Shown one piece after another: positions 1 through 11,888 of a stretch of DNA of 64,000 nt. Position numbers and translations under genes: made by a program. The first letter of the stretch is position 1. Every line of letters begins with the position of its first letter. Under the pieces are notes generated by a model. It was not told the origin of the DNA, did not search any database, and saw only the letters and a program-made list of their open reading frames with translations. This stretch comes from Halichondria panicea (lineage: Eukaryota; Porifera; Demospongiae; Suberitida; Halichondriidae). Where the stretch lies: NCBI RefSeq assembly GCF_963675165.1, contig NC_087381.1, forward strand, positions 7,533,149 to 7,597,148, in the 5' to 3' direction.

Positions 1-2196
1 GACCTGTCTCCCAGAGCCGTGGGAACAGTTGCCACTCATATATGTAACCCTGGGTTCTTATTGGAGGGTGTGGTCAACAGGACTTGTGCAGAGAGTACAG
101 AGTTCACAGACTCTCCACCCATATGTCAACGTGGGTTGAAATCATTTTACAAATTAATTGACTTCACGTTACAACTGAAATATTTATTGCAGCTATTGTG
201 TGCAATGAGTTAGAAGCCATTGAAAATGGAACCATCTCGTATGCTCCCGACAATCAAGGGTCAGAGTACGACCTTGGAACAGTGGCCACCTACAGCTGTA
301 ATGATGGATTTGTACTAGTCGGACCTAACGAAACAAGAAGTTGCATGGAAGTTGAAACATTGGGAGAATTCAATGGAGTTGCTCCAACTTGTCAACGTAA
401 GTTTTGTGATACAGTTTCGTAAATTCTATAGCTATTATTATTTCTTTCCTACAGCTATTGTGTGCAATGAGTTAGAAGCCATTGCGAATGGAACCATCTC
501 ATATGCTCCCGACAATCAAGGGTCAGAGTACGACCTTGGAACAGTGGCCACCTACAGCTGTAACAATGGATTTGTACTAGTCGGACCTAACGAAACAAGA
601 AGTTGTGTGGAAGTTGAAACATTGGGAGAATTCAGTGGAGTTGCTCCAACTTGTGAACGTAAGTTTGTTGTATAGTTTCGAAATTCTATAGCTATTATTA
701 TTTCTTTCCTACAGCTATTGTGTGCAATGAGTTAGAAGCCATTGCGAATGGAACCATCTCGTATGCTCCAGACGATCAAGGGTCAGAGTACGACCTTGGA
801 ACAGTGGCCACCTACAGCTGTAACAATGGATTTGTACTAGTCGGGCCTAACGAAACAAGAAGTTGTATGGAAGTTGAAACATTGGGAGAATTCAGTGGAG
901 TTGCTCCAACTTGTGAACGTAAGTTTGTTGTATAGTAAATTCTATAGCTATTATTATTTCTTTCCTACAGCTATTGTGTGCAATGAGTTAGAAGCCATTG
1001 CGAATGGAACCATCTCGTATGCTCCTGACAATCAAGGGTCAGAGTACAACCTTGGAACAGTGGCCACCTACAGCTGTAACAATGGATTTGTACTAGTCGG
1101 ACCTAACGAAACAAGAAGTTGTGTGGAAGTTGAAACATTGGGAGAATTCAGTGGAGTTGCTCCAACTTGTGAACGTAAGTTTGTTGTATAGTTTCGAAAT
1201 TCTATAGCTATTATTATTTCTTTCCTACAGCTATTGTGTGCAATGAGTTAGAAGCCATTGCGAATGGAACCATCTCGTATGCTCCAGACGATCAAGGGTC
1301 AGAGTACGACCTTGGAACAGTGGCCACCTACAGCTGTGACAATGGATTTGTACTAGTCGGACCTAACGAAACAAGAAGTTGTATGGAAGTTGAAACATTG
1401 GGAGAATTCAGTGGAGTTGCTCCAACTTGTGAACGTAAGTTTGTTGTATAGTAAATTCTATAGCTATTATTATTTCTTTCCTACAGCTATTGTGTGCAAT
1501 GAGTTAGAAGCCATTGCGAATGGAACCATCTCGTATGCTCCCGACGATCAAGGGTCAGAGTACGACCTTGGAACAGTGGCCACCTACAGCTGTAACAATG
1601 GATTTGTACTAGTCGGGCCTAACGAAACAAGAAGTTGTATGGAAGTTGAAACATTGGGAGAATTCAGTGGAGTTGCTCCAACTTGTGAACGTAAGTTTGT
1701 TGTATAGTAAATTCTATAGCTATTATTATTTCTTTCCTATAGCTATTGTGTGCAATGAGTTAGAAGCCATTGCGAATGGAACCATCTCGTATGCTCCTGA
1801 CAATCAAGGGTCAGAGTACGACCTTGGAACAGTGGCCACCTACAGCTGTAACGATGGATTTGTACTAGTCGGACCTAACGAAACAAGAAGTTGTGTGGAA
1901 GTTGAAACATTGGGAGAATTCAGTGGAGTTGCTCCAACTTGTGAACGTAAGTTTGTACGTTGTATAGTTTCGTAAATTCTATTATTTCTTTCCTACAGCT
2001 ATTGTGTGCAATGAGTTAGAAGCCATTGCGAATGGAACCATCTCGTATGCTCCTGACAATCAAGGGTCAGAGTACGACCTTGGAACAGTGGCCATCTACA
2101 GCTGTGACGATGTGTTCATGCTCATTGGGTCTCCTGAGAGGACTTGTGTGTCGAGTGGAAACTTCTCTGGAATGCCACCTGTGTGCTCACTCACAC
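1..2196 (+). CDS. Gene A CCP block 1 (9 CCP exons)
   Basis: Exons 1-130 (partial G-type, 'GTVATHICNPGF'), seven N-type ('CNELEAIANGTISYAPD') at 193-396, 455-658, 715-918, 971-1174, 1231-1434, 1487-1690 and 1743-1946, and a V-type at 1999-2196. Each N exon is 204 bp and has the four CCP cysteines (VCNE, YSCN, RSC, PTC). Exons 715-1690 look like repeats of a roughly 516-bp two-exon unit, so this block has three more N exons than the later blocks. The first donor is gtgggt instead of gtgagt in the later copies. The 1743 exon is preceded by TATAG rather than TACAG. Confidence 0.85.
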
Positions 2197-5100
2197 GTAA
2201 GCTAACTTCTGTCTCCATTGACAATGGCCCTATCAAGGTTGCCATCACTTTGTCACAGTTCAAAATATCCTTTAGAACTGAAAAGCTCCAACCAGCTAAA
2301 CTTCCATTCAGAAGATAATTATAATCAATTATTATTGTTTGTGTACAGCTGTGTGTGGTGACCTTCCTGCCCTGGAGAACGGGGAGATCCTGTACAGTAG
2401 TGACCTGTCTCCCAGAGCCGTGGGAACAGTTGCCACTCATATATGTAACCCTGGGTTCTTATTGGAGGGTGTGGTCAACAGGACTTGTGCAGAGAGTACA
2501 GAGTTCACAGACTCTCCACCCATATGTCAACGTGAGTTGAAATCATTTTACAAATTAATTGACTTCACGTTACAACTGAAATATTTATTGCAGCTATTGT
2601 GTGCAATGAGTTAGAAGCCATTGAAAATGGAACCATCTCGTATGCTCCCGACAATCAAGGGTCAGAGTACGACCTTGGAACAGTGGCCACCTACAGCTGT
2701 AACGATGGATTTGTTCTAGTCGGAGTTAACGAAACAAGAAGTTGTGTGGAAGTTGAAACATTGGGAGAATTCAGTGGAGTTGCTCCAACTTGTGAACGTA
2801 AGTTTGTTGTATAGTTTCGTAAATTCTATAGCTATTATTATTTCTTTCCTACAGCTATTGTGTGCAATGAGTTAGAAGCCATTGCGAATGGAACCATCTC
2901 GTATGCTCCCGACGATCAAGGGTCAGAGTACGACCTTGGAACAGTGGCCACCTACAGCTGTGATGATGGATTTGTACTAGTCGGACCTAATGAAACAAGA
3001 AGTTGTATGGAAGTTGAAACATTGGGAGAATTCAGTGGAGTTGCTCCAACTTGTGAACGTAAGTTTGTTGTATAGTTTTGTAAATTCTATAGCTATTATT
3101 ATTTCTTTCCTACAGCTATTGTGTGCAATGAGTTAGAAGCCATTGCGAATGGATCCATTTCGTATGCTCCCGATAATCAAGGGTCAGAGTACGACCTTGG
3201 AACAGTGGCCACCTACAGCTGTAACGATGGATTTGTACTAGTCGGACCTAACGAAACAAGAAGTTGTATGGAAGTTGAAACATTGGGAGAATTCAGTGGA
3301 GTTGCTCCAACTTGTGAACGTAAGTTTGTTGTATAGTTTCGTAAATTCTATAGCTATTATTATTTCTTTCCTACAGCTATTGTGTGCAATGAGTTAGAAG
3401 CCATTGCGAATGGAACCATCTCGTATGCTCCCGACAATCAAGGGTCAGAGTACGACCTTGGAACAGTGGCCACCTACAGCTGTAACGATGGATTTGTACT
3501 AGTCGGACCTAACGAAACAAGAAGTTGTATGGAAGTTGAAACATTGGGAGAATTCAGTGGAGTTGCTCCAATTTGTGAACGTAAGTTTGTACGTTGTATA
3601 GTTTCATAAATTCTATTATTTTTTCCTACAGCTATTGTGTGCAATGAGTTACAAGCCATTGCGAATGGAACCATCTCGTATGCTCCCGACAATCAAGGGT
3701 CAGAGTACGACCTTGGAACAGTGGCCACCTACAGCTGTGACGATGTATTCATGCTCATTGGGTCTCCTGAGAGGACTTGTGTGTCGAGTGGAAACTTCTC
3801 TGGAATGCCACCTGTGTGCTCACTCACACGTAAGCTAACTTCTGTCTCCATTGACAATGGCCCTATCAAGGTTGCCATCACTTTGTCACAGTTCAAAATA
3901 TCCTTTAGAACTGAAAAGCTCCAACCAGCTAAACTTCCATTCAGAAGATAATTATAATCAATTATTATTGTTTGTGTACAGCTGTGTGTGGTGACCTTCC
4001 TGCCCTGGAGAACGGGGAGATCCTGTACAGTAGTGACCTGTCTCCCAGAGCCGTGGGAACAGTTGCCACTCATATATGTAACCCTGGGTTCTTATTGGAG
4101 GGTGTGGTCAACAGGACTTGTGCAGAGAGTACAGAGTTCACAGACTCTCCACCCATATGTCAACGTGAGTTGAAATCATTTTACAAATTAATTGACTTCA
4201 TGTTACAACTGAAATATTTATTGCAGCTATTGTGTGCAATGAGCTAGAAGCCATTGAGAATGGGACCATCTCGTATGCTCCCGACAACCAAGGGTCAGAG
4301 TACAACCTTGGAACAGTGGCCACCTACATCTGTGACGATGGATTTGTACTAGTCGGACCTAACCAAACAAGAAGTTGTGTGGAAGTTGAAACATTGGGAG
4401 AATTCAATGGAGTTGCTCCAATTTGTGAACGTAAGTTTTGTGATACAGTTTCGTAAATTCTATAGCTATTATTATTTCTTTCCTACAGCTATTGTGTGCA
4501 ATGAGTTAGAAGCCATTGCAAATGGAACCATCTCGTATGCTCCCGACAACCAAGGGTCAGAGTACAACCTTGGAACAGTGACCACCTACAGCTGTAACGA
4601 TGGATTTGTACTAGTCGGACCTAACGAAACAAGAAGTTGTGTGGAAGTTGAAACATTTGGAGAATTCAATGGAGTTGCTCCAATTTGTGAACGTAAGTTT
4701 GTTGTATAGTTTTGTAAATTCTATAGCTATTATTATTTCTTTCCTACAGCTATTGTGTGCAATGAGTTAGAAGCCATTGCAAATGGAACCATCTCATATG
4801 CTCTCGACAATCAAGGGTCAGAGTACGACCTTGGAACAGTGGCCACCTACAGCTGTGACGATGGATTTGTACTAGTCGGACCTAACGAAACAAGAAGTTG
4901 TGTGGAAATTGAAACATTGGGAGAATTCAATGGAGTTGCTCCAATTTGTGAACGTAAGTTTTGTAATACAGTTTCGTAAATTCTATAGCCATTATTATTT
5001 TTTTCCTACAGCTATTGTGTGCAATGAGTTAGAAGCCATTGCGAATGGAATCATCTCGTATGCTCCCGACAACCAAGGGTCAGAGTACAACCTTGAAACA

Positions 5101-8100
5101 GTGGCCACCTACAGCTGTAACGATGGATTTGTACTAGTCGGACCTAACGAAACAAGAAATTGTGTGGAAGTTGAAACATTTGGAGAATTCAATGGAGTTG
5201 CTCCAATTTGTGAACGTAAGTTTGTTGTATAGTTTCGTAAATTCTATAGCTATTATTATTTCTTTCTTACAGCTATTGTGTGCAATGAGTTAGAAGCCAT
5301 TGCGAATGGAACCATCTCGTATGCTCCCGACAATCAAGGGTCAGAGTACGACCTTGGAACAGTGGCCACCTACAGCTGTGACGATGTGTTCATGCTCATT
5401 GGGTCTCCTGAGAGGACTTGTGTGTCGAGTGGAAACTTCTCTGGAATGCCACCTGTGTGCTCACTCACACGTAAGCTAACTATTGAGAATGGCCTCATCA
5501 CTTTGTCATCATTCAAAATATCCTTTAAGCTCCCAACCAACTAAACCTCCATTAAGAAGTCTATATAATTGTTACAATAATTAGTTATTGTTTGTGTGTA
5601 CAGCTGTGTGTGGTGACCTTCCTGCCCTGGAGAACGGGGAGATCCTGTACAGTAGTGACCTGTCTCCCAGAGCCGTGGGAACAGTTGCCACTCATATATG
5701 TAACCCTGGGTTCTTATTGGAGGGTGTAGTCAACAGGACTTGTGCAGAAAGTACAGAGTTCACAGACTCTCCACCCATATGTCAACGTGAGTTGAAATCA
5801 TTTTACAAATTAATTTGACTTCACGTTACAACTGAAATATTTATTGCAGCTATTGTGTGCAATGAGTTAGAAGCCATTGAGAATGGAGCCATCTCGTATG
5901 CTCCCGACAACCAAGGGTCAGAGTACAACCTTGGAACAGTGGCCACCTACATCTGTAACGATGGATTTGTACTAGTCGGACCTAACGAAACAAGAAGTTG
6001 TGTGGAAGTTGAAACATTAGGAGAATTCAATGGAGTTGCTCCAACTTGTGAACGTAAGTTTGTTGCATAGTTTCGTAATTCTATAGCTATTATTATTTCT
6101 TTCCTACAGCTATTGTGTGCAATGAGTTAGAAGCCATTGCGAATGGAACCATCTCGTATGCTCCCGACAATCAAGGGTCAGAATACGACCTTGGAACAGT
6201 GGCCACCTACAGCTGTGACGATGGATTTGTACTAGTCGGACCTAACGAAACAAGAAGTTGTATGGAAGTTGAAACATTGGGAGAATTCAGTGGAGCTGCT
6301 CCAATTTGTGAACGTAAGTTTTGTGATACAGTTTCGTAAATTCTATAGCTATTATTATTTCTTTCCTACAGCTATTGTGTGCAATGAGTTAGAAGTCATT
6401 GCAAATGGAACCATCTCGTATGCTCCCGACAACCAAGGGTCAGAGTACAACCTTGGAACAGTGGCCACCTACAGCTGTAACGATGGATTTGTACTAGTCG
6501 GACCTAACGAAACAAGAAGTTGTGTGGAAGTTGAAACATTGGGAGAATTCAGTGGAGCTGCTCCAATTTGTGAACGTAAATTTGTTGTATAGTTTCGTAA
6601 ATTCTATAGCTATTATTATTTCTTTCCTACAGCTATTGTGTGCAATGAGTTAGAAGCCATTGCGAATGGAACCATCTCATATGCTCCCGACAATCAAGGG
6701 TCAGAGTACGACCTTGGAACAGTGGCCACCTACAGCTGTGACGATGGATTTATACTAGTCGGACCTAACGAAACAAGAAGTTGTGTGGAAATTGAAACAT
6801 TTGGAGAATTCAATGGAGTTGCTCCAATTTGTGAACGTAAGTTTGTTGTATAGTTTCGTAAATTCTATAGCTATTATTATTTCTTTCCTACAGCTATTGT
6901 GTGCAATGAGTTAGAAGCCATTGCGAATGGAACCATCTCGTATGCTCCCGACAATCAAGGGTCAGAGTACGACCTTGGAACAGTGGCCACCTACAGCTGT
7001 GACGATGTGTTCATGCTCATTGGGTCTCCTGAGAGGACTTGTGTGTCGAGTGGAAACTTCTCTGGAATGCCACCTGTGTGCTCACTCACACGTAAGCTAA
7101 CTATTGAGAATGGCCCCATCACTTTGTCATCATTCAAAATATCCTTTAAGCTCCCAACCAACTAAACCTCCAATAAGAAGTCTATATAATTGTTACAATA
7201 ATTAATTATTGTTTGTGTGTACAGCTGTGTGTGGTGACCTTCCTGCCCTGGAGAACGGGGAGATCCTGTACAGTAGTGACCTGTCTCCCAGAGCCGTGGG
7301 AACAATTGCCACTCATACATGTAACCCTGGGTTCTTATTGGAGGGTGTAGTCAACAGGACTTGTGCAGAAAGTACAGAGTTCACAGACTCTCCACCCATA
7401 TGTCAACGTGAGTTGAAATCATTTTACAAATTAATTTGACTTCACGTTACAACTGAAATGTTTATTGCAGCTATTGTGTGCAATGAGTTAGAAGCCATTG
7501 AGAATGGAGCCATCTCGTATGCTCCCGACAACCAAGGGTCAGAGTACAACCTTGGAACAGTGGCCACCTACATCTGTAACGATGGATTTGTACTAGTCGG
7601 ACCTAACGAAACAAGAAGTTGTGTGGAAGTTGAAACATTGGGAGAATTCAGTGGAGTTGCTCCAACTTGTGAACGTAAGTTTGTTGCATAGTTTCGTAAT
7701 TCTATAGCTATTATTATTTCTTTCCTACAGCTATTGTGTGCAATGAGTTAGAAGCCATTGCGAATGGAACCATCTCGTATGCTCCCGACAATCAAGGGTC
7801 AGAATACGACCTTGGAACAGTGGCCACCTACAGCTGTGATGATGGATTTGTACTAGTCGGACCTAACGAAACAAGAAGTTGTATGGAAGTTGAAACATTG
7901 GGAGAATTCAGTGGAGCTGCTCCAACTTGTGAACGTAAGTTTTGTGATAATTATAGTTTCGTAAATTCTATAGCTATTATTATTTCTTTCCTACAGCTAT
8001 TGTGTGCAATGAGTTAGAAGCCATTGCGAATGGAATCATCTCGTATGCTCCCGACAATCAAGGGCCAGAGTACGACCTTGGAACAGTGGCCACCTACAGC

Positions 8101-11100
8101 TGTGACGATGGCTTCATACTCATTGGGTCTTCCAATAGAGTCTGTGAAGATGATGGAGACATTCTTGGAACCTTTGCTGGAATTGCTCCGTCATGCGAGC
8201 GAGTTGCCATAGAGATCATGTTTGTCGAGCCAGAATACACAGCTTTCGAAGATGACATGACTGTCGTGGTGATGGTCATTACTGACAGACCAGTGGAGAC
8301 TCCATTATCATTCTACGTTGTTGGAGGTAATCTTATCATGCATACACATTCGGGGTTGTATAATTATAAGAGTTATAATTATATTTTTAATTGCTGCGTT
8401 CGGATCCATTCTGTAATTAGTATAATCATGTGCTGTATAGTGCAATGTAAATGGAATAATAAATTATTATGACTGTCTTTCTCACTACTATCATTTCTCC
8501 TCTGATTTATGTAGACGCTTATTTCCTATTTATCACGAGTATAGTCACCTCCTCTCACACACACACACACACACCCACTCACACCCACCCACTCCACACA
8601 GGTCCCACCGATCAACCCAATGTTATCCCATCTTTGCCAGCTCTTAACCGCAGTTTTGTACTTCCTATTAACTCCTCACTTATTGTTATTGAGCTGACAC
8701 TGGTCGACGATGACGTGAGCCTTGAACCCAATGAGAGGGTGCAGTATCGTCTCGTGCTCCCTGGGGGGTCTATGGGGGTGGAGCTTGGAAACCCTAATGT
8801 CACCTACGTCAACATCATTGATGATGATGGTACAAATTACATAAATATATTTACGTATGAGTGTGCATTTAAATCAATAATAATAATTATTAAGAGAACT
8901 TTCTAATTGTTTTCGTCATGATACGTGTTGTCACAGATCTTTTATCTAAGCAATGCATGTGATAGGTAGCTATTTCCTAGAGCTACTGGAATGCATTTCA
9001 AAGATACCTGCCGAAACACTACATTTTGAGGAAAACACACAATGCATTATAATAATAATTATAATTGTTTTTGCCCCCCTCCCCCGCCCACTCATACAGT
9101 AACGGTGGTTGAACTTGAAGATCAAGTGTTGACAATGTCAGAGGGTGACATCACCTACACCACCTGTATTGTCAAGAGCTCTGTGACGGCAGTACCAGTT
9201 ACCGTGGAGATAGTTGACGCAGCTGGATCAGCTGAATCTAATACTGGTAAACAAGACTATAATTATACTAATTGTGTGCCTTCAGTACATTTGTAAAAGA
9301 TAGAGGGAACTACTAAGAATGATGTATCGCACTAAAAACAAATAATTTTGATATTGCTGGGTTAATAATTATATGAAGTAACTCATATTTATACTCTCCC
9401 CTCATCACACGAACACACCACAGATTACCGTTCATTTTCTCCGGCCCTCATCGTGACCCTTGACCCTGAAAACAACCGAAGCTGTTTCTCTGGTGATATC
9501 ATAGATGACCTCATTGCTCTAGAGATTGATGAGAACTTTGACCTCTTGCTCCGAGATCCGTTGTTAGTGAGTGGAGTCTTGATTGGACAGGGGAACAGAA
9601 CCATGGTGATCATTATTGACAATGATGGTGCGTAAGATTCACTAATTAAAACAATTTATTACGAGAATTCTGTAATATTTCACAATAAGCCGTATAGCGT
9701 ATGTTCGAAATTTTCCGATATTTCGTATTAATTGTAGAGCATCATACGATAAATTATTTTGGACTACCACATTATACGTTAAACGTAACTACGTATCTGT
9801 GCAAATATAAAAAATTTGGCAATTCATATACAAAAATTTGCTCCAACAAAAATTACCCGCTACCTTTATCTACACCCACACACACACACACACCCCACAC
9901 AGTCGTGACCACCACCCACACACACGCACACACCCCACACAGTTGTGACCACCACCCTCAACCAACCAGACTTCAGAGTGTCAGAGAACGCTGGTGCCGT
10001 CACATTGTGTGTCACTAAGGATCTAGAAACTGCCAATCCGTTCAACGTTACCTTGACAACTATTGACGGCAGTGCAACAAGTATGTATGCCATATTAACT
10101 GTTTGAACAAAAAATTTCTTCTCAAAAAATCGATGCTACTATTAATTTTAGTCACTATAATATAACTTATTAATTTTACAGTCACTAATAATTATAACTT
10201 TTTTACACAGGGGGTGTGGACTTTTTTCTGGAGGAGGTGCTCTTAGTTACCCTGGAAACGGAGGCAGGGGCCATCACCTGCGTGGATATTGACATCATGG
10301 ATGATACTACTTTCGAAGATGTTGAAAATTTCCGAGTTGCTCTTTCAACTGGTTCAAATGATACGAATATCCAAACTGGAGAAATCGTAGAGTCAACTGT
10401 TCTTATTGACGACAGGGGTAAGAGAGGGCGTGGCATGCATGGGCGTAGCTATGTACATAAATACCGTATGGCTAGAAATGTCTGCGGCCCAAAAATTCTG
10501 CGAATAGCTGTATTTCTGCGGATAATATTTCTGCAAATTATGTTACATTAGGTGTGGTTAATAAGCATTTGTGGATAGTATTTCTGCGTTTACTCATTCA
10601 TTCGCAGAATTCGCAGAATTTTTGGGCCAGAGAAATTTCTAGCTATACGGTATGCTGTGTTAGGGGTAAGCAATGGAGAGAGGTTTCATTACAGCATTGT
10701 GTTCATTATTATCAGCAAAATTAATTATTTATTCCATGTTCTTCATCTGGTTCCCTCCTGCCCACACACAGCTCCAGAGGCACCGTTCGTCAACGACACT
10801 ATTGTGGGGGATCCCCTACTGACGGTACCTCTAACAAACCTCAACCTGAACGGCCTAGACCTCGGGATCGAAGGTCAACCCTCCCTCTGTTTCGAGATCC
10901 ATGGAGACTCTAACACTTACTTCAACTTAGTCACTGATAACTGTGTCACAGTCAATGCCCGCTATCATCCACTGAACGATTATTGGAACGTTATTAATCA
11001 AATCGGAGTTAGAGCTGTCAACGAAATGGGACAGTGTAAAAATATTGCAGTTGATCTTGATCGCTGCACCGCGTCTGTTGATGGTGTAGCCTTGACAACC

Positions 11101-11888
11101 AACTATCGATCGGCTGGTATATACGTGAGGCCATACCGAAATCAAGTTCGAATCAGTGTGCCAAATTGTAATGTGTCTAGTCATTTGGTAATGTACGTTT
11201 TCTGTCAGCAAAACTTGACAGTCTGGGACCCATTCACTGACGAACCTTTCACTGCTAGTATGATCAAGTATGTGATTGCTCACGGCCTTAATTTGAACGA
11301 GAACTCCCACGGACTTATCGGTGAGTGTGAGATGTGTATAGTACTGCACAATGCGTGTGATATTGCGATATACGATATACGATAGCTAGTTAGTCCGTAT
11401 ATACGCGGTTAATCATTAATTTTAACAAGTGAATAATTGTTACATGGCTAATTAAATGAGCCATTTGATATCTAACAAATTATTTTGTAGATCGAGAATT
11501 TCTGTTGCATCAAAAATAGAATCTATCATCATAATTGTTATGCTCTCTCTCATGCAACCATACAGGTCAATTCTGGAATGTGCCTATTGAGATTACTAAC
11601 TACACTGGCCCAATCTTCAACGATCCGGAGACAGCTCGCTACCAGATCACCGTCACACACCCGGATTTCTCCGGTACAAGAAGCTTCACCGGTCTCCTCT
11701 CGGACGTAAACTGGGAGTTCCAGAGGACCCCTTGTTTCTACGCCGGGAACCAACAGGGAGGACCTATATACGAGGTCGAGGAGCCGAATGATTCCGTGAT
11801 TGAGGGAGAGTACGATTCGTACCGTGTGAATGGACCTTTTGAAACTGACTATGTATTTAGTAGATTTGATAGCAATCAGTGCCGATAA
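1..11888 (+). CDS. Gene A: secreted multi-CCP / Calx-beta / ITIH-C-like protein (3' part, 5' end outside window)
   Basis: The visible part has 38 exons encoding about 2687 residues in one continuous frame, ending at TAA 11886-11888. Order: 31 CCP/sushi modules (the first cut by the window edge), three Calx-beta domains, then a two-exon C-terminal domain like the inter-alpha-trypsin-inhibitor heavy-chain C-terminus. All internal exons are phase 1-1; CCP introns are only 52-64 bp, or 133-152 bp before each 'CGDLPALENG' exon. No membrane segment is visible, so it is probably secreted. CCPs are protein- or glycan-binding modules of complement-type and adhesion proteins; Calx-beta arrays build extracellular rods. 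Every common CCP carries two N-glycosylation sequons (NGT and NET). The gene is followed after 421 bp by gene B, with the same C-terminal domain. The start codon and signal peptide are not in the window. Confidence 0.85.
2349..3829 (+). CDS. Gene A CCP block 2 (G-N4-V)
   Basis: Exons 2349-2531 (G-type, VCGDLPALENGEILYSSD, 183 bp), N-type at 2594-2797, 2855-3058, 3116-3319 and 3377-3580, and V-type at 3632-3829. The G exon encodes a full CCP ending SPPIC. The V exon matches N exons up to YSCDD and then changes to VFMLIGSPERTCVSSGNFSG, still with the expected cysteines. This six-CCP unit recurs downstream with nearly the same introns. Confidence 0.87.
3982..5470 (+). CDS. Gene A CCP block 3 (G-N4-V)
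   Basis: Exons 3982-4164 (G), N-type at 4227-4430, 4489-4692, 4750-4953 and 5012-5215, and V at 5273-5470. The N exons here alternate between DNQGSEYN and DNQGSEYD versions, showing a two-exon sub-period. Small substitutions such as NQT for NET in the first N exon keep the glycosylation sequon. Confidence 0.87.
5604..7091 (+). CDS. Gene A CCP block 4 (G-N4-V)
   Basis: Exons 5604-5786 (G), N-type at 5850-6053, 6110-6313, 6372-6575 and 6633-6836, and V at 6894-7091. The V-to-G introns here and in block 3 share a shorter 133-bp form, against 152 bp in blocks 1 and 2, so blocks 3-4 are the closer pair. The donor after 6575 is gtaaat, slightly weaker than the usual gtaagt. Confidence 0.87.
7225..8199 (+). 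CDS. Gene A CCP block 5 (last four CCPs)
   Basis: Exons 7225-7407 (G), 7471-7674 and 7731-7934 (N), and the CCP part of exon 7997-8326. In that last exon the CCP starts as N-type (CNELEAIANGIISYAPD) and ends in a V-related half (FILIGSSNRVCEDD...PSCER). It then runs without an intron into the first Calx-beta domain. This is the 3' border of the CCP array. Confidence 0.85.
8200..8829 (+). CDS. Gene A Calx-beta domain 1
   Basis: Encoded by the end of exon 7997-8326 and exon 8602-8829. It begins AIEIMFVEPEYTAFED and ends with the acidic signature YVNIIDDDG. The phase 1 intron in the middle of the domain is standard for Calx-beta units here. The acceptor at 8601 follows a CA/CACCC repeat. Confidence 0.8.
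9100..9627 (+). CDS. Gene A Calx-beta domain 2
   Basis: Exons 9100-9246 and 9424-9627. The first half has VTVVELEDQVLTMSEGD; the second ends MVIIIDNDG. Both introns are phase 1. The donor after 9627 is gtgcgt. Confidence 0.78.
9943..10417 (+). CDS. Gene A Calx-beta domain 3
   Basis: Exons 9943-10080 and 10211-10417. Text runs DFRVSENAGAVTLCV through TVLIDDRG. A second possible acceptor at 9901-9902, in a duplicated CA-rich stretch, would add about 13 residues in frame. Confidence 0.75.
10461..10653. mobile_element. Small inverted-repeat element with ATACCGTAT ends (MITE-like)
   Basis: Lies in the intron before the last domain of gene A. The left end ATACCGTATGGCTAGAAAT mirrors the right end ATTTCTAGCTATACGGTAT, followed inwards by mirrored GGCCCAAAAATTCTGCGAA and its complement. 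At 193 bp with no coding capacity it is a typical non-autonomous DNA element. Others with TACCGTA ends occur elsewhere in the window. Confidence 0.75.
10772..11888 (+). CDS. Gene A C-terminal ITIH-C / vWD-like domain
   Basis: Exons 10772-11320 and 11566-11888. Motifs in order: NDTIVGDPLLTVPL, LCFEIHGD, YFNLVTDNC, SVPNC, MIKYVIAHGLNLNENSHGLIG, GQFWNVP, CFYAGNQQGG and VIEGEYDSY. The order GDP...LCF-I-G...VSD...HGLIGQF...C-Y/F...IDGEYxDY is that of the C-terminal domain of inter-alpha-trypsin-inhibitor heavy chains, itself vWD-like. That assignment comes from memory of the family and could not be searched. The exon break falls exactly at HGLIG/QFWN, as in genes B and D. Confidence 0.72.

Larger units (their letters stand above)
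2349..7934 (+). repeat. Higher-order tandem repeat of CCP exons and introns (~1.63 kb units)
   Basis: G-type exons start at 2349, 3982, 5604 and 7225, giving periods of 1633, 1622 and 1621 bp. Each period holds one G, four N and one V exon with matching introns; the last period is shortened to two N exons. Introns are as similar as exons, including the recurring 'ctattattatttctttcctacag' type acceptor, which points to recent unequal crossing-over or gene conversion. The partial G exon at position 1 shows the array continues upstream. Confidence 0.9.

Noticed and set aside
2096-2440. Minus-strand 114-codon frame in the V-G intron region (repeated at 3729-4073)
   Set aside because: It is the antisense of the V exon, intron and G exon of gene A and recurs only because the array repeats.
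11535-11753. Frames on both strands over the last exon of gene A
   Set aside because: Only the + frame continues from exon 10772-11320 through the QFWN junction; the minus frame is a shadow.
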